NCBI GenBank assembly: GCA_013400115.1
Contig: VXBP01003674.1
Location: 1-64,000, forward strand
Reading direction: 5' to 3'
Length of the DNA: 64,000 nucleotides
Origin: Rhinopomastus cyanomelas
Lineage: Eukaryota > Chordata > Aves > Bucerotiformes > Rhinopomastidae
Shown: piece after piece, positions 57,441 to 64,000 of the stretch
Position numbering within the stretch: the stretch's first letter is position 1
How the letters are laid out: each line of letters starts with the position of its first letter
Position numbers and translations under genes: made by a program
Notes under the pieces: model-generated
What the model was told of the DNA's origin: nothing
The model's input: only the letters and a program-made list of their open reading frames with translations
Databases searched by the model: none

Positions 57441-60240
57441 AAGCAGAGAGGATGAATGAGCTCTGAATAAACTCTCTGAGTCCACATCAGACTTTTTTAA
57501 TGCTGTTTGAGTATCTCTATATTCCTCAGAGCTCAAAATGCAAAAGCCAAAAAAACGAGTCACTCACTGCTCAAAATGAGCAAAAATATTGTATCATCAA
57601 TGGTTCTTTTGTTCCCTGGGCACAGCCATTTTGGTCACTTTAATCAATCACATCCAACACTGTCCTAATAGAAAGAACAACCCACTATGCTAAAATTTTT
57701 TCACATGATCTCTTTTAGAGAAAGAATGGACTGCTGCCTGCTTCAAGACTCCAAAAGTACCACTTCAGGCTCATTCAGACTTACAACATTCAGAAAGTTG
57801 CTTATCTGTACCCTTGTGGCAATGCTGTGTAGACAATAAATGGCATAGGATGGTGCAGCACAAATTCACAGCACAAGCATGCACGTATCTCCATCTCCCC
57901 GTTCATGCTCCATGCCAACACATTTCTGCACTCATAGGAACTATCATTTTGCCTTCCACGAGCCCCACTCTTGACCATGTTCTGACTCATCCCTGCTTTC
58001 TTCACATCCTGCCTCTCACACTCTACTGAACTACAACCAAAATCTCTCAGTCTGTTCTGCCACCATTCTCTTCCTCCCCCAACACCACTCCACTCATTCA
58101 CATCATTCTCCCCCCCCATGTGTCTTCCAGTTTTCCTCTGGCACACCTGTCCTCACAGCTGCACCACAAATACAGTTCTTCTTCTGCTTTCACCCAAAAC
58201 TGTCATCCCCAGAGACACTTAGGTCAGCAAGGGGCTCAGCTTCAGGGAAATTTCTTGTGGCTGAAGGGAAACTGAAAGTGTGAGTACAGTACATTCCCCA
58301 AATAAAACACAGGGCGTACAAAACAAGCCTCCCAAGTACTGCTAAAAACCATGGCCTCCCACAGCTTAAGGTTTACTCATGAACTTGTATTAGAACATTC
58401 TGGAGCTAGCTGGAAAAATGAAGAAATAGCCCTACCTACACCTAGCTACAAAAGACAACAGGCAATAGTAACTGTCTTCATTAGTCCTATCCTTCACCTT
58501 CAAATGGTTTATGGGTTATGGTATCTATCCTGACCAAGGACAATCTCTGCCCATCCATTGCTTGAAGTTGAAGAACTGAAGACTTCAGAACACATAATGC
58601 CAAACTAAAGGTAGTGGTTTTACCACCCAAAAGCAGGAAAAAAAGTCAAAAGTCACAAGCTGGGTTCCCAAATCATAAGATTTTTAAAGAGTCTCCTTCC
58701 AATGATACTGGCTGATGCTCCCAACTTGCCCAGTAATCCAGAAATTGTAACCGTTTATTTCTGTAAACATTTTTGTTAATTTTGTGCCAATCTACTGCCT
58801 CTTTCCTGCCATCTTCTTCTCAGTTCCAAATGATATTTCATGTATTTCTTTAGGTCAAACCACCCTCCCTTCTTGAATTTTCAAAAAAAAAGACCCCAAA
58901 CCACTAATGGGTATTTGAGTGAGTGGAACCAAATAAATTTATGAAGGTGACTACATCATAGGGTTAGTAGAACACTGGAGTTCATGACCCCTACTTCTAC
59001 ATCCCTACACAAAAATTAAACTCCTCCTTACTCCTTTCACCAGACGTAGAGCAGACCATGACAAATCCCATGCTGCCCTCCTTCTTTGGCAGAACTTACT
59101 GACTTGCTTACCCATGACAGGCTGGTTCTGGGAGCAGACATCCAACTGGATGGCACCGTGTACGGCACATGCCACATCTCAACAGAAAGGTGCCGAGGGA
59201 CAAAGCCGTTTTTCTGTTACTGTGTAATTTGAAGTTGTGTGACTAGCTACAAAGGTCAGCGCTGGAATTCATGCAAGATACGCAATCAGGAGATCAAACA
59301 GAAGTTCAGACAGCACCTCGGAAGAGATGAGTGTTTCTCTTTGCATTCCTCTCGCTCACAGGCATGTCTCTACTTTGGACTGGCTCTTCTGTGCAACATG
59401 ATCTGTGCTGCATGAGTAGATGACAGCAATGTATTCATGACTTGTGATACCCACTGTACATATCGAGGCTTCAAGTCCCAAGCATTTTAACTGAAAGACT
59501 CAACAGTAATAAATAACAATACACAGCAGCTTCATACAGCATGTGCTCCTTGCTAAAAAACCCGAAACCTTATCTCTGCAGTCAGCCAAACACACCACTG
59601 TGTTTCTGCTCACATTCTCTCTTCTTGATTTTAGGGTCATTCAAGATCTGGGTCTGTTCAAAACACACACATTGAAGCTATTTTTTTCTTACTTTGTAAT
59701 GGCTTCATTTAATTCCAATCTTGAAAACAGCCTATTCTTTTCCTTAGATGATCCCATTGAAGATTTGGGGAGTTCATTAACCTTAATAATTTAAAAGTCA
59801 GACTTAAACATTTCAACTCCATTAGCACATCTGTACTTTCCAACCTATGGCTGTAGCCTTGCTTATTAATCTTCCCTGCAGTCTGCTAATGAATACAGGT
59901 TTTCTGCTTTCTTCCTGTGACTCTGCCTGCACAGGCTATGCCTACATAATTCAAGTTCTTCTGAGTTAATCCTAAAATTAATACTTAATCAGAAATCATA
60001 GCAACTGATAAGGCAGCATGCACTCTCGACAGCCTGACACGTTTCGCTCCACTCAGGCTACCGCAGCTTCAACTCTGGGCAAAAGGAAGCACTCAACCAG
60101 GCTTCCTTTGTGGGGGTACTGGTTTGTTGCCAAGGCAGGTGGAGAGTTCACTGAGTTTGGCGATACCCGACGCCCAGCAGCAACCCACTGCCTCAGAGCC
60201 TGCGTGGAGGAGCTCCATGCAGACTCAGAACCTGGCAGTG
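57441..60240. other. Intergenic DNA without a recognisable gene
   Basis: 2.8 kb leading up to the CpG island. No gene or named repeat recognised. A C-rich (minus-strand G-rich) stretch lies around 58060-58110. Confidence 0.7.
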
Positions 60241-60254
60241 CCCTGGGGAAGGTG

Positions 60255-60262
60255 TATAAATA
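60255..60262 (+). promoter_or_regulatory. TATA-box-like element at the edge of the CpG island
   Basis: TATAAATA preceded by GGTG. It sits 40 bp before an ATG at 60295 that opens a 129-codon frame. The position would suit a start site near 60285. Functional status unknown. Confidence 0.4.
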
Positions 60263-60738
60263 GCACCGTCGTGCAAGGCAGGCTGCTGCGTTGAATGTCT
60301 ATTCGCCATAATCGGGAAGCGCGACGTGGCAAACCGCTCCAAACAAAACGCGTATACAAACACACGGGAATTAAACTGCCCGAGCACCTCAAGCAAGGAT
60401 TGAGGCCCACAGGCACCAGGGAGCATCCGCACCACCACCCGCTTACACACCCGTGGCCCCACCACACACAGCGGGGTGGTACCGGAGCCCCCGTGAGGCC
60501 ACGCAGCCACCGAGAGCGCCAAGCCCCGCCCCGCCCTCTGCCCCGCCGCTGCCGCCACGGCCCCAGCAGCAGGCCCGATCGGGCCCAGGCTGGCTCGGCG
60601 GCCCCCGACGGCCTGCTCCAGCGGTCACTGGGCTGCTGCGGCCACAACGCTCCCAACGAGACCCCGTTTGTGCGGTTTTATTGATATAATACTGTTCAAA
60701 ATCACGTTGTACTCAGGATGCACCGTGTCGCGGTCAGA

Positions 60739-60746
60739 TGACGTCA
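60739..60746. promoter_or_regulatory. Consensus CRE (CREB/ATF site)
   Basis: TGACGTCA, a full palindromic cAMP response element inside the CpG island, about 400-480 bp upstream of the proposed exon 1 donor. Confidence 0.6.
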
Positions 60747-60781
60747 CTACCCGCGCGCACCGCAGCGACGGCCCCACGCCG

Positions 60782-60794
60782 CCGCCAGGGGGCG
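60782..60794 (+). promoter_or_regulatory. CTCF-like motif, forward
   Basis: CCGCCAGGGGGCG differs at one base from the common CTCF core CCACCAGGGGGCG. Confidence 0.55.
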
Positions 60795-60874
60795 TGCGAG
60801 CCCTATCGCCCGCGGCCCCGCGCGCCCGCCCACATCCAGTCGCCGTTAGCCCCCAGCAGGTGGGTGGTGGCGGA

Positions 60875-60881
60875 TCACGTG
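60875..60881. promoter_or_regulatory. E-box TCACGTG (USF/MYC-type)
   Basis: CACGTG preceded by T, the USF/TFE-type E-box, in the CpG island. Confidence 0.45.
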
Positions 60882-61045
60882 CCCACGTCTCACCGCCTCC
60901 CCCCGCCCCTTCAAGGCGGTGCCGGAGCAGTCGTCCCATAATGCCCCTCGCGGCGCAGGGCGGTGTCTTGCTGGTGGCTGCACCGCCCCTCTCCCGCCTC
61001 GGTGCCACGGCGGAAGGCAGCGGAAGACAGCGGAGCAGCGTCCCC

Positions 61046-61062
61046 TAGCGACCCCTGCCGGC
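61046..61062 (-). promoter_or_regulatory. CTCF-like motif, reverse
   Basis: TAGCGACCCCTGCCGGC resembles the reverse complement of the CTCF consensus (TAGCGCCCCCTGGTGGC) with few mismatches. With the forward motif at 60782 it forms a convergent pair about 265 bp apart. Confidence 0.45.
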
Positions 61063-61084
61063 GCTGCACGTTCGTTGCCGGACA

Positions 61085-61218
61085 TGTGGCTCGGTGGCCG
61101 CTGAGCGGGCCCCCGCCGAGCCCGGCCCGGCCTCCCGCCCGGGCGCCGCTTCCGGAAGTCCCGAGGCGGCAGAGGGGCCGCGGGGCAGTAACCGCGACGG
61201 AGGACGCCGCGGCGCCAG
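61085..61218 (+). other. SCAF11: Putative first (noncoding) exon of SCAF11
   Basis: A strong donor CCAG|GTGAGT lies at 61218/61219, just downstream of the ETS site, at the + strand exit of the CpG island. The 5' boundary shown is approximate. No SCAF11 coding sequence (RING finger N-terminus, SR-rich region) is found before the window ends, so the exon would be 5' UTR. Gene identity is inferred from conserved order with SLC38A1. A broad housekeeping-type start is expected. Confidence 0.4.
61149..61158. promoter_or_regulatory. Palindromic ETS site
   Basis: CTTCCGGAAG contains CCGGAAG on both strands, the GABPA/ETS core typical of housekeeping promoters near their start sites. Confidence 0.6.
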
Positions 61219-64000
61219 GTGAGTCGCGGGGCAGCGGCCAGTGGGTGGGAGCCTCCTTCGAGAGGTTCTGTATGGTGGGGAAGGCGCCCGGGGGCAGCGG
61301 GGGCTTAGGAGGTGGTGGTGTTGCCGTCCGGTTCTGCCCAGGGCCCTCGTCGCCGCTCGGGTCCCGCCGGACTCGAGGTTGTGTCCCGTCGTTCCGCCGG
61401 GCGGGGTTTGCTCACGGCTCCGGTTTCTCCGATCCCCACCTCTCATGGCGCCGGCCCAGGGCTCCGCTCGGCCGCCGTGACAGGCCGCGGCGGGATAGGA
61501 GCGGGCAATGTTTCCTGGTGTGAGAGGGTAACAAAGCGGGGGGTTATCGCGGCCATCCGCCTTTCGCCGGCCCCTCCGTGCCTTTTGTGAGGAAACGACG
61601 GGCGCTGAGGTCTCTCTGCCCGGCGACCCCCCCGTCGCAGCGTGGCCTGAACAAAGATCCGGGTCGGGGAGCGAAGGGAGGCATTGCCGCTCCTCCGCTT
61701 CCCGGGCTGAGCCGCGAGTCCCGGCAGCGCTCGGTCAGCGGCAGCTGCTGGGAGAGTTTGTAGTTGTGGAGAGAGTTTAGGATGAGGCTCGGAGCTCGGC
61801 TCTGCCTTTGTGCTCTCATGGAATCGCCGCCGACTGAAGTAAAGTTCTACGCCGGAGCCTGGGGTCGATACGGTTATCACGGCAAGCAGAGAGTCTTCAG
61901 CTCGTCCTGTGTCCTGCGGTACATTGTGTCCTACTCTGTGTTTTTGTTTTCCCCTTTGGTGAATGTTACAGAATATTACTGGCTTGAGCCCTGAACGTAA
62001 CCTATCTTTGACAGCCTATCTCTATGTTTGTAACTTTAAAACAATTTTGCTAGGCCAGAAACTGGGGTCCTTCCTCTCACAACGTTTTTTATTTTAGAGT
62101 GCTAGTTAATCTTTGAGGAGAAATGAGATAGTGGAGGGAAAGCCCAGGTAGTTGCTGTTTGTTTAGTGTCCGTTACTAGGGTGCTGTTGGCTAAGAAACA
62201 TTTAAGAAACGTTTATTTAAAATGTCAGGAGACGGCCAAGGCTGTTCACGTGTAAGTAATAATTATATAATGGATTGGAATGCCCTTGATTATTGAACAG
62301 CTATTTTAAGATGTAATTTTATAGCTTTTTAGGACTTTGGTAGCCTTAAAGTGAGCTCTAGCTAACATAGCTAACACTGATGTTGTTTGTGTAACCCTAA
62401 TGTAGTTTGAACTTTTATTCATGTGGATTGTAGTTTTATGTGAAGTGTAAGGCAAGTTAGAATTTTACTACGTGGTCTCCCATGTGTAAGAGGATCTGAA
62501 TAACTAATGGGGAAAGTCTATAGTCATGTTGTCATGGTTTCTTTCAGGCTTAGCGGAGATAAATAGTGGGTTTCTTAAATGCACTTAAGACCAAAATACT
62601 CTGTTACTTGGTTGAATGCAAACAGTAACTGATGTGTTTTCTTCAACTGGAAATCTGTATTTAGATTTTAAAAAATTTTAAAATCAGATTTTTTAAAAAA
62701 GCATCCTCTTCTGTGGCATGGAAGAAACTTTGAAAGAGCATTTGGGATCATGTCTAGTGTTTTTCCTTAGCATTTCTATGGATATGTTATGTTTCCCTTA
62801 GATAAGAGGAAAATAGCTGGTGAGGGGAGAAGGAACTTTAGTTTACAGTATTAGGTCTCTCACAGCTTTTCTTTCATTAGTTTAACTTTGCTGATAAGTT
62901 GTTGTCAGGTGATAAATGGCCTAAATCAGAAATACATCCATTTTCTTTTATGTTCTGCTTGCCTTGAGGTCTGTTTGTGAGTAAGCAGAACTGATGATGA
63001 GGTTGTGGCCTTGGGAGAGGTTGGGCACTTCCCTTTCAAATAAGTCTTGAAAGAGAACACTTTTCAGACCTTTATTAGCAGTAAAACTGGGTTTGATGGG
63101 CTGACTTGCCATACCTACACCAAAACTTCTTGAATCCTAGCCATCTGTCAATCCACTGTTCATTGCTGGGATTTTCTTTTCCATCAGTCTAAGGTAAGGG
63201 AGAGAAAAGTGTCTGTCTAGTTGATAGTATCAAAACCAAGTAGTCCAGTTCCTAGTAAAAGTGGTTATACAGTGCTATTGACCACTGTTACCAGTTTGTC
63301 CAAATGATTTTTGAAATGGTTACAGTTAATCTGCAAAAAACATTTAAGGTTTTTCTAAATCTCAACATTGGCCTCATTTTTTTTTTTTTTGGCATTTCCT
63401 TGAAATTTGGAGATAGTGTAAAATTGTAATACCCTAACCATTCTTCTGTAGTCATACAAACCAGGGGTCTCTAATGTGTGTGTTCCTGTCAGCACTTCAA
63501 AACAACGGCTAGTTCACAGCTTTTCAGCAGTGCAAGCACTTTTTGTTTCAGGTGTGTGTACTCATCTACCTTACCCTGAAGGTCACTGACCTTGAACTGA
63601 GAGGGAATGAGTGAAGTGATGTTGTGTCTTCTCAACAGTTGAGAATATGGGTGCAGTTTGCAAGCAGAAAGCCATGAATATCTGCTCTGGGATTGAAAGT
63701 TGCTTGGCTGTGGTACCCTGAAACCCTTGAGTAGGATGATTCTCTGATGTAGGAGGTTGTCTTGCAGTCATGAGACAACTGAAGGCATGTAGCTACTGGA
63801 AGACACAAGAGTATCTGCCTTTCAGCTCTGCATCTGGGTCTGTCTGGGCACCAAAGGCTTGGTGACTGTGTTGGAAGGTTGAATATTGATAAGCAGTACT
63901 TCAATGGTCCATTAATCAGTTAGTTCTTCCTTGACAGGAGTTTTGAAAAGGAAAGAAAATGCCAAGGAAGTTGCCTCTTACTTTTGGGAACATTTAGCTT
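61219..64000 (+). other. SCAF11: Probable SCAF11 intron 1 (partial)
   Basis: GC-rich to about 61760, then AT-rich with no recognised exon or repeat. A T run occurs near 63378. It runs past the window end. Confidence 0.4.

Larger units (their letters stand above)
60280..61760. promoter_or_regulatory. CpG-island promoter, probably of SCAF11
   Basis: CpG dinucleotides are dense across this stretch while the flanks are CpG-poor. It has no central TATA box but carries a perfect CRE (60739), an E-box (60876), a palindromic ETS site (61149) and two CTCF-like motifs. An AT-rich pocket at about 60670-60720 splits it. In mammals SCAF11 follows SLC38A1 on the same strand when read in this direction, so this is most likely its promoter. 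The gene assignment rests on synteny only. Confidence 0.7.

Noticed and set aside
60225..60656. 143-codon reverse-strand open frame in the CpG island
   Set aside because: GC-rich DNA produces long open frames on several strands at once, as here. Trp/Gly/Arg-rich composition and no known motif.
60963..61523. 186-codon + strand open frame across the presumed exon 1 donor
   Set aside because: Runs through the strong GTGAGT donor at 61219 and is Arg/Pro/Gly-rich as expected from CpG-island DNA; not recognised as a protein.
1..64000. Endogenous retrovirus or LTR element
   Set aside because: No LTR pair, primer-binding site, polypurine tract or retroviral gene fragment could be recognised; the retroelement sequence I can identify is CR1 LINE.

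Overview
This is vertebrate nuclear DNA, almost certainly from a bird. It has one intron-rich gene with GT-AG introns, long AT-leaning introns and spacers, one CpG-island promoter, and more than twenty fragments of the avian LINE CR1, recognisable by CR1 3' tails built from ATTCTATG-type octamers. Nothing bacterial or viral is seen: no operons, CRISPR array, insertion sequence, tRNA or rRNA. Several CR1 copies look young and similar to one another, which fits a bird with recent CR1 activity, but the species cannot be named from sequence alone. Left part, 1-29417: the whole coding region of SLC38A1 (SNAT1, a sodium-coupled neutral amino acid transporter) lies on the + strand in 15 coding exons. 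I joined the exons by splice phase. The exon lengths sum to 1473 nt, which is 490 codons plus a TGA stop, with every junction in phase. The only part clearly longer than the human protein is the glycosylated extracellular loop in exon 9. The upstream noncoding exon(s) and promoter are outside the window; the first visible exon starts after an acceptor at about 141. Middle, 29418 to about 34230: a probable long 3' UTR, with several AATAAA signals and the best-supported polyadenylation signal at 34201-34206. From about 34230 to 60200 the DNA is intergenic: no recognisable coding gene, many CR1 insertions, two pairs of short dispersed repeats, a 205-base assembly gap inside a CR1, and a perfect 14-bp-arm palindrome at 48283-48312. 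Right part, about 60280-61760: a CpG island with a CRE, E-box, palindromic ETS site and two CTCF-like motifs pointing toward each other, followed by a CCAG|GTGAGT splice donor at 61218/61219. By conserved gene order known from mammals (SLC38A2 - SLC38A1 - SCAF11, same strand) this is probably the promoter and first noncoding exon of SCAF11. The remainder to 64000 would then be its first intron. No gene in the window forms a novel system. The items most worth a second look are the CpG-island architecture, the palindrome, the repeated tail-to-head nesting of CR1 copies, and the enlarged SNAT1 loop.
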